This document shows positions 1 to 7,022 of a DNA stretch of 17,509 bases, piece by piece. The position numbers and the translations under genes were made by a program. The notes under the pieces were generated by a model. It saw only the letters and a list, made by a program, of their open reading frames with translations. It was not told the origin of the DNA and made no database searches. Source of the stretch: JBOHNS01 sp050730835 (lineage in GTDB: Bacteria; Patescibacteriota; Saccharimonadia; Saccharimonadales; UBA4665); contig JBOHNS010000027.1 in assembly GCA_050730835.1 (NCBI GenBank), forward strand, positions 1-17,509, written 5' to 3'. Every line of letters begins with the position of its first letter. Positions within the stretch are counted from its first letter, which is position 1.

Positions 1-108
1 TTCAAGCTGCATTTAAAAGAATGTCAGTTCAGGTATAATATGCGTCATGAAGACATGTATCACGAACTACTTAAAATACTACGAAAGGACGGCTTGAGGC
101 TAGGCTAA
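1..108 (+). CDS. Transposase, IS1595/ISXO2-like, C-terminal fragment
   Basis: The reading frame is open from the window edge to a TAA at 106-108, giving 35 residues that include LKECQFRYNMRHEDMYHELL. The FRYN-x-RH-x-DMY-x-x-LL pattern resembles the C-terminus of ISXO2-like DDE transposases of the IS1595 family. The right end of the window carries a homologous tail on the opposite strand with about 88% nucleotide identity over the first 84 or so bases and a different extreme C-terminus, so these are two distinct copies. The gene is partial because it runs off the window. The family assignment rests on a short tail and could be wrong in detail. Confidence 0.55.
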   Translation, partial: FKLHLKECQFRYNMRHEDMYHELLKILRKDGLRLG

Positions 109-122
109 ACTAGTCTTGAACC
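1..122 (+). mobile_element. 3' end of an IS1595/ISXO2-like insertion sequence (cut by window edge)
   Basis: This stretch matches, in inverted orientation, the right-hand end of the window. Similarity covers the coding tail and a 14-bp end sequence (CTAGTCTTGAACCT at 110-123), after which the two flanks diverge, so the element end is placed near 122. Only the transposase 3' end and the terminal repeat are in the window. The family call is by recognition of the transposase tail and is moderate. Confidence 0.55.
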
Positions 123-131
123 TAAAATTAT

Positions 132-383
132 ATGGGAGCGCCCGAAATTCTAGATCCACAAGATTTTATAAAAGCTTATGGTTTTGATGCGCCAGTGGTT
201 TTAGGCGAACCTGGCAGAGCCATGAGTCTTGGTCAAGCCTTACAGTTTGAAGCAATGTTCTGCACTGCAGACGCATCAGACAGGCGAGATCCGGCAAAGC
301 GGGTTGGTTATCTGGCGCGAATACTGGCCGATGGCGGTTCGTTGCGAGAAGAAGACGAACATTTAATAACTAGGCCGGAATAA
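132..383 (+). CDS. Hypothetical protein, first copy of a tandem domain; probable 5'-truncated half of a split gene
   Basis: This 83-residue ORF has no recognised family. Its residues 5-83 align with residues 10-84 of the next ORF: EI-x-x-PQDFIKAY against [12 protein letters not shown], followed by a shared hydrophobic V-x-L and a later AK...EDEHL against AK...PEHES. Both ORFs are in the same frame, separated by one TAA (381-383). The ATG lies only about 9 bp inside the inferred IS boundary, has no visible Shine-Dalgarno site, and an in-frame TAA is at 123-125. The simplest reading is that the IS removed the true 5' end and a nonsense mutation later split the gene. Two independent adjacent genes remain possible. 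Confidence 0.5.
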   Translation: MGAPEILDPQDFIKAYGFDAPVVLGEPGRAMSLGQALQFEAMFCTADASDRRDPAKRVGYLARILADGGSLREEDEHLITRPE

Positions 384-389
384 ATTATT

Positions 390-2060
390 TTGGAAGGGCT
401 GCCGAACTTTGAGACCCAAGAAATTGCGCCGCCGCCCGATTTACTAGAAGCTTACGCCGACCAGGAAGTTACGCTTTTTGGGCAGACTGGCACGTTTAAA
501 GATTTAGCCGACTTGTGTCCGGTCGATTTGAGCACTTCGAGCATAACTCAAGCAGCTAAGAACGATTTTGTCGTCAAGGCGGCTAATCAAGCCGGGCTGG
601 CAATCAAGCCAGAACACGAAAGCGTCTTTAATGAAACCATCGAACGGCACGGCCTAGAGCGGAAATTTAAGGTTATTGCGACCGATAAAGATCGGGCAAT
701 TCAGGATAATCCTAGCCAAATTAAACCTATTGAGCGCAAGCCTGCTGTTGTCCACGATCCAGCAATAATGGCCAGGCAGTCTAAGCCGGTTAAACCAGAG
801 TCAGCCGTTCAGACAAATCAGTCCGACAAACGGCCAGGCCAGGAAGCTTTTGCTGCGAGCCTAGCCATATCGAATGCGCCGCCGCAACCCGCACGATTAA
901 TCCAGCCGGCCGCAGCCGAGCAGCCCTCAGTTGCGATTGCCAAGGAGATTGATGAGCAAATTCGGCTAAGCCAGCAAGCCTTGATGGAGCGTGAAACTGA
1001 GGCTGATATAGCGGCCAAGCAATCAGCTGAAACCGCCCGATCAGCAGCGGCTGCCGAGCTTGATACGGCGCCGCCAAAACAGCCAGCATCAATTAATCAC
1101 AAAATCTATCAAGCCCTTCACGCAACTGAAATTCAGCCTGCCGCGCCTAAAGTAGACATAGATGAAGTGCTGCAACCAATTGACGCGGACACGGAAGCGG
1201 TCGCTGCCGATTTTGCAGATGTTCAAACTTTGCCCGAAGCCACTAGCTTGCCAAATTTTGATATTGGTACGTCAGATTTAGGTTCAGCAGAAGCATTTAA
1301 TCTTTTAGCTGATGATAAAGATTATGAAATATCACTTGAACTGGCGGAGCTAGCATTGCCGCCAATGCCATATTTGGCAGATGCAACTGAGCCCTTGCCT
1401 GCCGCTGACCAAGCAACAGCCGAAATAGTCGAGCTTGATTGGGGATCGCAACTCGATAAACAATCGCTCGAGCTGCTTGAAGCTTTTAGTGAAGTTTTAT
1501 TAAACTGCGCGGATTTGCCGCCCGCAGTTCTGCTGGCCGGTGAAACTGATCAAATTCTGGCCACGCCATCAGAACCAGCCGGCGATCCGGAAAAGCCCGA
1601 AGCCGAAGCGCCATTAATTACGCTTGTCGCCGAACAATTAGTCGAGCTTGAGGATGATGAAAAACAGTCTGCCGCCGTGATTATTAAAGCTATTGTCGGT
1701 GCCGCCCACGGCTTGCAAAGGCTGGAAGCCAGCCAATCAGAACCGGCCACAATTGCCGGCGCCCAAACCCAACTGGAAGCATTATGCCTGACATTATTTC
1801 AGACTATCGGTCTCGGTGACAGTGACCAAGACGCCGAAAAATTTAGCCAAATTATTTTACAGCCGGACTTTCAGCCGCCGCCGCGGGTAGAGACTACCGA
1901 ACTTGATCTAGCGCATTTGGGCACGCGCGAAGTCAAACGCAATTTTATCCGCCGAGCCGACGACTTAAGCGCCATGGCAGGTCAGATCCGGCAAACTCTC
2001 GGCATTTTAGTGCTATTTTACGCCAACCTAGCCGAGCCCGCTTACGCGTTGGCAGCATAA
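390..2060 (+). CDS. Large acidic Pro/Ala-rich hypothetical protein
   Basis: The frame encodes up to 556 residues from a TTG at 390; no ATG near the 5' end gives a comparable product, and the frame is open back to the TAA at 381, so the TTG may not be a real start. Residues 1-85 repeat the domain of the preceding ORF. About residues 100-260 are low-complexity and rich in Ala, Pro, Gln and Glu. About 330-480 is strongly acidic with helical Leu/Glu segments, and the last 100 residues look helical and more basic ([13 protein letters not shown]). There is no signal peptide; one modest hydrophobic stretch ([12 protein letters not shown]) lies at the extreme C-terminus. I do not recognise the family. 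It may be the main part of a longer protein that began in the upstream ORF. Confidence 0.55.
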   Translation: MEGLPNFETQEIAPPPDLLEAYADQEVTLFGQTGTFKDLADLCPVDLSTSSITQAAKNDFVVKAANQAGLAIKPEHESVFNETIERHGLERKFKVIATDKDRAIQDNPSQIKPIERKPAVVHDPAIMARQSKPVKPESAVQTNQSDKRPGQEAFAASLAISNAPPQPARLIQPAAAEQPSVAIAKEIDEQIRLSQQALMERETEADIAAKQSAETARSAAAAELDTAPPKQPASINHKIYQALHATEIQPAAPKVDIDEVLQPIDADTEAVAADFADVQTLPEATSLPNFDIGTSDLGSAEAFNLLADDKDYEISLELAELALPPMPYLADATEPLPAADQATAEIVELDWGSQLDKQSLELLEAFSEVLLNCADLPPAVLLAGETDQILATPSEPAGDPEKPEAEAPLITLVAEQLVELEDDEKQSAAVIIKAIVGAAHGLQRLEASQSEPATIAGAQTQLEALCLTLFQTIGLGDSDQDAEKFSQIILQPDFQPPPRVETTELDLAHLGTREVKRNFIRRADDLSAMAGQIRQTLGILVLFYANLAEPAYALAA

Positions 2061-2119
2061 GTTTTTTAATTAAAATAATACCGGCATTTTACGGATTTTT
2101 ACGCGGCTGTCCCTTAACA

Positions 2120-2251
2120 GATGGCGTCGATAGTAGCGTCAAAGCCATCATTGAAACCTTAAACTTGCGTCGCCCAATCTATTCCGAAACCAGCGCCTAC
2201 GGTCACTTTGGCAAACTCGAACTGCCCTGGGAAAAAGTAATTAAAACATAA
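2120..2251 (+). pseudogene. metK: metK (S-adenosylmethionine synthetase) C-terminal remnant
   Basis: The frame ending at TAA 2249-2251 encodes a tail typical of bacterial Met[21 protein letters not shown], then [11 protein letters not shown]. In MetK the LRRPIY-x-x-T-AYGHFGR segment is a conserved C-terminal signature. The open frame continues about 40 nt further upstream (reading [11 protein letters not shown]) but that part is not recognisable as MetK, and no room exists for the remaining 340 or so residues of the enzyme because the preceding ORF occupies the DNA. It is therefore a gene tail left by rearrangement and not a functional enzyme. Confidence 0.75.
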
Positions 2252-2316
2252 TATTTAATGCTAATCTAACGCTAAGAGGCTCAATTTCTTAAACCAGCGC
2301 TTTGTAAGAAAAAGTT

Positions 2317-2853
2317 TCAGTGCTGATTATAAACAAAGACAAGCTTTTTACAGGCAATAAATCCCCAAATACTAGAAGCAATAGTGGCCAATAGTTTAGC
2401 AATATTAGCTTCAATCGGGCCAATTGGCGCGTGCGTGATGGTTGTTGCGACAAAACCGCTAATGGCATTTTGGGCTAGCGGGTAGTGACTTAATAGAACT
2501 AGCACGCCGCTTTGTAAGCCGTAAAGCCCGATAAGGGTTACAATGACATAGTAAATAAAGTGCCGCTTGGTGCGAGCCTCGGAATTTCTAAAAACCAGTT
2601 TTTGGTTTGTGGCATAACCGGCTAGCAGCGACGCGCTAATACTCAGCAAATTGGCCCAGACTATCGGTACGTGCAAAACATAGACGCATAGATTAAGTAT
2701 GGCGAAGTCCGCCGCTGTGCTAAAGGCACCAAAGAAAATATAGCGTGCGATTTGGACGCGCAGTTTATCCGGCCGAAAGTCACGGCTGGCCGGCGGCGCG
2801 GCCGGTGCTTGCTTGACTTTATTAGTAGGCTTATTTATTTTTAAGATTAACAT
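2317..2853 (-). CDS. GtrA family integral membrane protein
   Basis: The 178-residue product fits the GtrA family, small four-helix membrane proteins linked to cell-surface polysaccharide biosynthesis, where some act on polyprenyl-linked sugars. A basic Pro/Ala N-terminus (residues 1-30) precedes the family signature YIFFGAFSTAADFAILNLCV, a second helix with the conserved N-x-x-S-x-x-x-A-G-Y-x-x-N-x-K-x-V-F pattern (NLLSISASLLAGYATNQKLV), then two more hydrophobic segments and a C-terminal KKLVF. The repeated K-L-V-F ends are typical. ATG 2853 is preceded at 6 nt by CATAAT, suggesting a leaderless message. The neighbouring rarA ends 132 nt upstream, so the two genes are not obviously an operon. 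The sugar substrate cannot be inferred. Confidence 0.85.
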   Translation of the reverse strand: MLILKINKPTNKVKQAPAAPPASRDFRPDKLRVQIARYIFFGAFSTAADFAILNLCVYVLHVPIVWANLLSISASLLAGYATNQKLVFRNSEARTKRHFIYYVIVTLIGLYGLQSGVLVLLSHYPLAQNAISGFVATTITHAPIGPIEANIAKLLATIASSIWGFIACKKLVFVYNQH

Positions 2854-2859
2854 TTAAAA

Positions 2860-2865
2860 ATTATG
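2860..2865 (-). promoter_or_regulatory. -10 element for the GtrA gene (leaderless geometry)
   Basis: CATAAT on the minus strand ends 6 nt before the ATG at 2853, which puts the expected transcription start at or next to the start codon. No convincing -35 is visible. Confidence 0.35.
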
Positions 2866-2985
2866 AATAATTACACGAGTTTTGATTATAGACTTAAAAT
2901 TGGATTTGCGCTAGTAGTTTGAGCCAGTAAATTATTCTGGTTCTTGTAACGCTAAGCCCTAGGTTCTAAACTACATAAGTTTGCT

Positions 2986-4167
2986 TTAAAAAAGCTTAAG
3001 ATTTTTGAGTTCGCCCGGCAGGAAGCCGTTTTTAACTTGGAAATCGGCTTGCCACCTGTAATCTTTTTGATAGCCGAGGTCTTTCATTAATTTGGTCGAG
3101 GCGTTCCTAAGCGCTAGCGGCACCGGCGCGTCGGGAAAATCTCTAGCGGCTTGTTGCGCCCTAGCCATGGCGCTGGCGACGGTGCGGGATTTTTGGGCCT
3201 TGGCGAGAACTGCGACGCAGTGAAATAAATTGTATTGGCATTCTGGTAAGCCAATTCTTTCTACTGCTAGAAAAGTTGAAACCGCTAGATTGAGCGCGGC
3301 TGGCGCCGCCAGACCGATGTCTTCGCTAGCGAAAATTACCATTCTTCTAGCGATAAATTTTGGATCTTCGCCGGCCTGGATCATTCTGGCCAAATAATAA
3401 AGTGAGGCATTCGCGTCCGAACCACGCATGGATTTGATGAAGGCGCTGATGACGTTGTAATGGTTTTCGCCCTTTTTGTCGTAGCCGGGCAGTCTAGTTT
3501 GCGCGGCAGTTTCAACAATTTTTGGCGTGATAATTTTATCGCCGGCTAGTTGCTTGGATAGTTCTAAATTGCCTAGCGCGACTCTAGCGTCGCCGCCGGA
3601 AAGTTCGGCTAGCAAATCGATGCTTTGCTTTGGCAACTTTTTGGCGGTTAACTTTTCGGCCTTAGCGGCGTTTTTGATGATTGTTATAATTTCGGCTTTG
3701 GATAATGGTTCTAAAACCAAAACCCGCGAGCGACTAAGCAGCGGATTGATAACTTCAAAGCTAGGATTTTCGGTCGTCGCGCCAATCAAAATAATCCGGC
3801 CGTTTTCGACGTGCGGCAAAAAGGCGTCTTGCTGGGCTTTATTAAAGCGGTGAATTTCATCGACAAACAAAATCGTTTGCATACCTAGCCGCTGGTTTTG
3901 GCCGGCGCGCTCAATTACTTTCGTAACGTCGGCTTTGCCAGCTGCCACAGCCGAAAGCTCGACAAATTCCGCGCCAGTCTGCCGCGCGATAATCCGCGCC
4001 AAAGTGGTTTTGCCGCTGCCCGGCGGCCCCCAAAGAATCAAACTCGTCGGCTGCCGTTTCTCAACCATTTCACGAATAATCTTGCCAGCCCCCACCAAAT
4101 GCGCCTGCCCAACGATCCCGCTCAAACTATCTGGCCGCATCCGCTCAGCCAAAGGCCTATCATCCAT
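2986..4167 (-). CDS. rarA: Replication-associated recombination protein A (RarA/MgsA), AAA+ ATPase
   Basis: RarA is a clamp-loader-like AAA+ ATPase that acts at stalled replication forks and binds single-strand/double-strand junctions and SSB. The 393-residue product starts [20 protein letters not shown], the usual N-terminal motif. Walker [10 protein letters not shown] is at 47-55, Walker B with DEIHRF at 103-108, sensor 1 ATTENPSF at 130-137, and the arginine-finger region LLSRSRV near 143-149. The C-terminal tetramerisation domain carries ASEDIGLA and LPECQYNL. It is somewhat shorter than the E. coli protein (about 447 residues) but all catalytic motifs are present. A perfect TATAAT sits 6 nt upstream of the ATG, so the message is probably leaderless from that promoter. 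A second minus-strand promoter with a terminator lies further upstream (4345-4434). Confidence 0.95.
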   Translation of the reverse strand: MDDRPLAERMRPDSLSGIVGQAHLVGAGKIIREMVEKRQPTSLILWGPPGSGKTTLARIIARQTGAEFVELSAVAAGKADVTKVIERAGQNQRLGMQTILFVDEIHRFNKAQQDAFLPHVENGRIILIGATTENPSFEVINPLLSRSRVLVLEPLSKAEIITIIKNAAKAEKLTAKKLPKQSIDLLAELSGGDARVALGNLELSKQLAGDKIITPKIVETAAQTRLPGYDKKGENHYNVISAFIKSMRGSDANASLYYLARMIQAGEDPKFIARRMVIFASEDIGLAAPAALNLAVSTFLAVERIGLPECQYNLFHCVAVLAKAQKSRTVASAMARAQQAARDFPDAPVPLALRNASTKLMKDLGYQKDYRWQADFQVKNGFLPGELKNLKLF

Positions 4168-4173
4168 AATCTA

Positions 4174-4179
4174 ATTATA
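4174..4179 (-). promoter_or_regulatory. -10 element of rarA (leaderless geometry)
   Basis: A perfect TATAAT on the minus strand is followed by 6 nt and then the rarA ATG at 4167, so transcription would begin at or beside the start codon. There is no Shine-Dalgarno site in that space. The -35 is weak (CTGTTA at 17 nt spacing). Confidence 0.55.
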
Positions 4180-4240
4180 CGTCAAACATTTTTTGATAAC
4201 AGAGAACAAATTCGAAAAAATCCTATTTCCTAACAGAAAA

Positions 4241-4342
4241 TTCCGTTCGTCGCTCTACAAAGAACTCTCCAGCACACACTTTGCTTACCTGGATGATGCA
4301 GATGTTAAGAAAAAGATCGAATACAAGAAAAACGTTGGGTAA
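4241..4342 (+). pseudogene. Unidentified gene remnant (C-terminal tail)
   Basis: A frame ending at TAA 4340-4342 reads like natural coding sequence: FRSSLYKELSSTHFAYLDD followed by ADVKKKIEYKKNVG. It is open back to a TAA at 4172-4174, but that part overlaps the rarA promoter and contains no ATG. With other orphan gene tails in this window (metK, SDR) I read it as the 3' end of a lost gene. I cannot assign a family. It could also be a chance open frame. Confidence 0.3.
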
Positions 4343-4344
4343 CT

Positions 4345-4390
4345 AAAAAGAGAAGCTTCCTTAGGCAATTAACCGTTTGGGGCGCTTCTC
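4345..4390 (-). terminator. Intrinsic terminator, minus strand
   Basis: Arms GAGAAGC (4384-4390 on the minus strand) and GCTTCTC (4350-4356) form a 7-bp stem, followed directly on the minus strand by five T residues (4345-4349). The loop is long for a terminator. On the plus strand no T-run follows, so the orientation is minus. Confidence 0.5.
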
Positions 4391-4399
4391 GTCTTGATG
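4345..4399 (-). ncRNA. Short minus-strand transcript (small RNA or terminated rarA leader)
   Basis: A sigma70-type promoter on the minus strand (4406-4434) predicts a start near 4399, and an intrinsic terminator follows at 4345-4390, so the transcript would be only about 55 nt. Nearly all of it is the terminator hairpin plus a loop of about 27 nt (GCCCCAAACGG... in its first part). No ORF fits. rarA lies 180 nt further in the same direction, so this could be a free-standing small RNA or an attenuated leader for rarA. It is predicted from sequence only. Confidence 0.4.
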
Positions 4400-4405
4400 C
4401 TACGT

Positions 4406-4434
4406 ATATTATCAAAATTACTAGTTATTGTCAA
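4406..4434 (-). promoter_or_regulatory. Sigma70-like promoter, minus strand
   Basis: On the minus strand a perfect TTGACA (4429-4434) is followed after 17 nt by TAATAT (4406-4411). It overlaps the 13-bp palindrome TTATTGTCAATAA (4425-4437), which could be an operator covering the -35, for instance for the XRE protein encoded 90 bp away. Confidence 0.45.
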
Positions 4435-4491
4435 TAATTTTTACGTGCCTTAACGGCGATGGGATGAACTAGAATAGAGTCCAGAAAACTA

Positions 4492-4520
4492 TCGAAAGTT
4501 TATAGCATATAAGTTATACT
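4492..4520 (+). promoter_or_regulatory. Promoter of the XRE regulator gene (leaderless geometry)
   Basis: TATACT (4515-4520) lies 17 nt after a weak -35 TCGAAA (4492-4497) and ends 6 nt before ATG 4527. The expected transcription start coincides with the start codon and there is no Shine-Dalgarno site. Confidence 0.5.
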
Positions 4521-4526
4521 GCATGC

Positions 4527-4802
4527 ATGAAATATTGGAAAAAACTAAAGGCTGAGCTACTAAAAAACCCTGCTGTAAGGCAGGAGTATGATGACCTAGC
4601 GCCCAAATACAAACTAGCCCAAAATTTGCTAAAAGCCCGTCTAGCCAAAAAAATGACACAGTCCGACCTGGCAAAACAAGCCGGCGTCAGCCAGGTTATC
4701 ATAGCCAGACTAGAAAGCGGCAACGGCAACCCAACAGTAGCTACCATAAACCGAGTAGCCAGCGCCCTAGGCAAAGAAATAAAACTAGTCGCCTCCCGCT
4801 AA
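4527..4802 (+). CDS. XRE-family helix-turn-helix regulator (solitary HigA-like antitoxin or RM control protein)
   Basis: The 91-residue product has an N-terminal helical extension (residues 1-35) and a Cro/C1-type HTH at about 37-88: LLKARLAKKMTQSDLAKQAG, then VSQVIIARLESGNGNPTVAT and LGKEIKLV. This form is common among HigA-type antitoxins, but no RelE/HigB toxin gene is visible in the flanking DNA. Its stop is 66 bp before mod and on the same strand, so it could regulate the restriction operon in the manner of a C protein; that is inference from position only. A palindrome (4425-4437) upstream is a candidate binding site. The start is supported by a -10 box 6 nt upstream. Confidence 0.8.
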   Translation: MKYWKKLKAELLKNPAVRQEYDDLAPKYKLAQNLLKARLAKKMTQSDLAKQAGVSQVIIARLESGNGNPTVATINRVASALGKEIKLVASR

Positions 4803-4857
4803 ATACTCGCCGAACAATTCAAAACTCATTCCAAAACAGATTAAAAAATGGTAGGCT

Positions 4858-4863
4858 TATAAG
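4858..4863 (+). promoter_or_regulatory. -10 element in front of mod
   Basis: TATAAG lies 5 nt before ATG 4869, again close to the leaderless arrangement seen for other first genes here. No good -35 is visible, so the operon may also be read from the XRE promoter. Confidence 0.35.
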
Positions 4864-4868
4864 TAATT

Positions 4869-7022
4869 ATGGCGAGGCTTAGCGAAAACGAAGTACGGGA
4901 TATAAATAGTTATTTGGCGGAGGGGAAGCCGCTGCCGGAAAAGTATCGGTTTTTACTTTTCGACGATAAGCGCGAGGTCGAGCTGGTTTGGAATGGCAAG
5001 ACGGATGAAGTTACTAATGTGGTGCTGCCGTTTCAGACTATCGAGATCGTCGACGAGCCACGAGAAGAAAAGGTGGCCAAGCTGCAGGGCAGTATTTTTG
5101 ACCAAAGCGGTCGGCAAAGCGGCGGCTGGACGAACAAGCTAATTTGGGGCGACAACAAGCTAATTCTCAGCAGCCTCAAGAACGGACCACTGCGCCAGCA
5201 AATCGAAGCTGAAGGCGGCATAAAGCTCATCTACATTGACCCACCGTTCGACGTTGGCGCCGACTTTAGCATGGACATCCAGATTGGCGACGACACGCTC
5301 ACCAAAAGCCCCAGCGTAATAGAAGAGCTAGCCTACCGCGACACCTGGGGCAAAGGCGCCGACAGCTTCATCGCCATGATTTACGAACGCCTAAGCCTAA
5401 TGAGAGATTTGCTAGCCGACGACGGCAGCATTTACGTCCATTGCGACTGGCGTTTATCGCCCGACTTGCGACTAGTTCTTGATGAGATATTTTCTGATAG
5501 TTTTTTTCAAAGAGAAATAATTTGGTCTTTTGACACAAAATCTGGTTATAAGTCTACAGTAGATAATTGGGTAAGAAGCCACGACACAATTTTATTCTAT
5601 TCTAAGTCAGATAAAAGAATATTCAACAAACAGTATGAGCCTTACTCTGAAGAGTACTTAAGTCGTTTTAAAAAAGTAGACGAAAAGGGACGTAAATATA
5701 GAGACGATAGAGGTAGCGGTGTAAAGCAGTATCTTGATGAATTAAAAGGCGTCCCTGTCGCTGATGTATGGCGAGATATAAAATCATTTCAGCAAGCTGC
5801 AACATCCTCTGAATACTTAGATTACCCTACACAAAAACCGGAAACGCTTTTAGAAAGAATCGTAAAAAGCTCATCGAACCAAGGTGATTTAGTTGCAGAT
5901 TTTTTCGGTGGTTCGGGAACAACACAGGCAGTTGCCGAAAAACTTGGACGCAAATGGATTGGTTCGGATTTGGGGAAATTTAGTATTCATACGGCGCGGA
6001 AGCGGATGATTGCGGTGCAGCGGCAGTTGAAGGCGGAGAATAAGCCGTATCGGGCGTTTGAGATTCTGAACCTGGGCAAGTACGAGCGGCAATATTACAT
6101 TGGCGAGCACATCGACCGACGGCTAGAAAACGCCGAACAGCTGGAACAACAGCGCGAGCAAGCGTTCGTCGACCTAATCGTCCGAGCCTATCAGGCGGAA
6201 AAGATTGAGGGCTTTCGCACATTTGTAGCGCGCAAAAACGCGCGGCTCATCGCCATCGGCCCAGTCAATATGCCAGCTAGCCGACCGCTAGTCGATGAAA
6301 TGCTAAAAGAAGCCGTAGAAAAGCAAATTACCAAGCTAGACCTATTAGCCTTTGACTTCGAAATGGGCATGGGCGACGCCGCCCGCGATGAAGCTAAGGC
6401 CAAAGGCATCGATCTGGCACTCAAGCACATCCCGCGCGAAGTGTTCGACAAGCGCGCCGTCGAGAAAAATCAAGTTGTATTCAACGACGTCAGCTATATA
6501 GAAGTTCGGCCAATCGTAAAAGGCAAAACGCTGGCCATAGAATTGTCCGATTTCAGCGCGCACTACAACCAAGACGCCAATATTACCCTCAAGCCCGGCC
6601 AGAGCAAAGTGGTCGTCCGCGACGGCCAAGTCGTTAAAATTATGAAAGACAAGGACAGCCAAATCGAAAGCCAAGAAGTGTTGACCAAAAAGTGGAGCGA
6701 CTGGATAGATTACTGGAGCGTGGATTTCGACTTCGAAAGCAAAAAAGAGATTGTGCGTAAACGCAAAGAGAACCATGAACAAGTAGACTTGAGTGGCGAA
6801 ACCGCTAACAATAAGTTGGAACTTGCCGAATACGTAGAAGAATGGACCCACAATTACATTTTCGAAAACGAGTGGCAAAGTTTCCGCACCAAAAAGAATC
6901 GCACCATAGAGCTAACCAGCGTAGCCCGCGAAATGACCCCAAACAAAACCTACAAAATAGCCATAAAAGTAGTAGATATATTCGGCAACGACACCATGAA
7001 AGTCATCGAGGTAAGAATATAA
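4869..7022 (+). CDS. mod: Type III restriction-modification system methyltransferase subunit Mod (N6-adenine)
   Basis: Mod recognises the target and methylates adenine using S-adenosylmethionine; it is also needed for restriction by Res. The 717-residue product has the beta-group order: catalytic motif IV DPPF at 124-127 ([13 protein letters not shown]) precedes the SAM-binding motif I at 344-352 (DFFGGSGTT), itself preceded by [11 protein letters not shown] (motif X region). The central part (about residues 200-330) should hold target recognition. Phe in place of the commoner Tyr in motif IV is seen in some Type III Mods. The gene is mosaic: one 60-nt line in the centre (5521-5580) is 35% GC against 55% at 5341-5400 and 60% at 6241-6300. 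Its TAA overlaps the ATG of the next gene by one base. Confidence 0.93.
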   Translation: MARLSENEVRDINSYLAEGKPLPEKYRFLLFDDKREVELVWNGKTDEVTNVVLPFQTIEIVDEPREEKVAKLQGSIFDQSGRQSGGWTNKLIWGDNKLILSSLKNGPLRQQIEAEGGIKLIYIDPPFDVGADFSMDIQIGDDTLTKSPSVIEELAYRDTWGKGADSFIAMIYERLSLMRDLLADDGSIYVHCDWRLSPDLRLVLDEIFSDSFFQREIIWSFDTKSGYKSTVDNWVRSHDTILFYSKSDKRIFNKQYEPYSEEYLSRFKKVDEKGRKYRDDRGSGVKQYLDELKGVPVADVWRDIKSFQQAATSSEYLDYPTQKPETLLERIVKSSSNQGDLVADFFGGSGTTQAVAEKLGRKWIGSDLGKFSIHTARKRMIAVQRQLKAENKPYRAFEILNLGKYERQYYIGEHIDRRLENAEQLEQQREQAFVDLIVRAYQAEKIEGFRTFVARKNARLIAIGPVNMPASRPLVDEMLKEAVEKQITKLDLLAFDFEMGMGDAARDEAKAKGIDLALKHIPREVFDKRAVEKNQVVFNDVSYIEVRPIVKGKTLAIELSDFSAHYNQDANITLKPGQSKVVVRDGQVVKIMKDKDSQIESQEVLTKKWSDWIDYWSVDFDFESKKEIVRKRKENHEQVDLSGETANNKLELAEYVEEWTHNYIFENEWQSFRTKKNRTIELTSVAREMTPNKTYKIAIKVVDIFGNDTMKVIEVRI

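Noticed and set aside
2890..2950. Hairpin GAGCCAG/CTGGTTC downstream of rarA as a terminator
   Set aside because: The stem has a G-U pair, a 9-nt loop and no T-run on either strand.
2267..2956. 10-bp direct repeat TAACGCTAAG at 2267-2276 and 2947-2956 on both sides of the GtrA gene
   Set aside because: Too short to claim an insertion footprint; no ends or integrase are associated, and a chance match in this composition is plausible.
6345..6878. 177-residue minus-strand ORF inside mod
   Set aside because: It is antisense to well-supported mod coding sequence, and its composition follows from mod codon bias.
6842..7021. Longer N-terminus for the DUF3644 protein from an in-frame ATG at 6842
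   Set aside because: That part lies within mod in another frame, is Lys/Arg/His-rich and unlike DUF3644, while ATG 7022 has a ribosome site and a TAATG junction.
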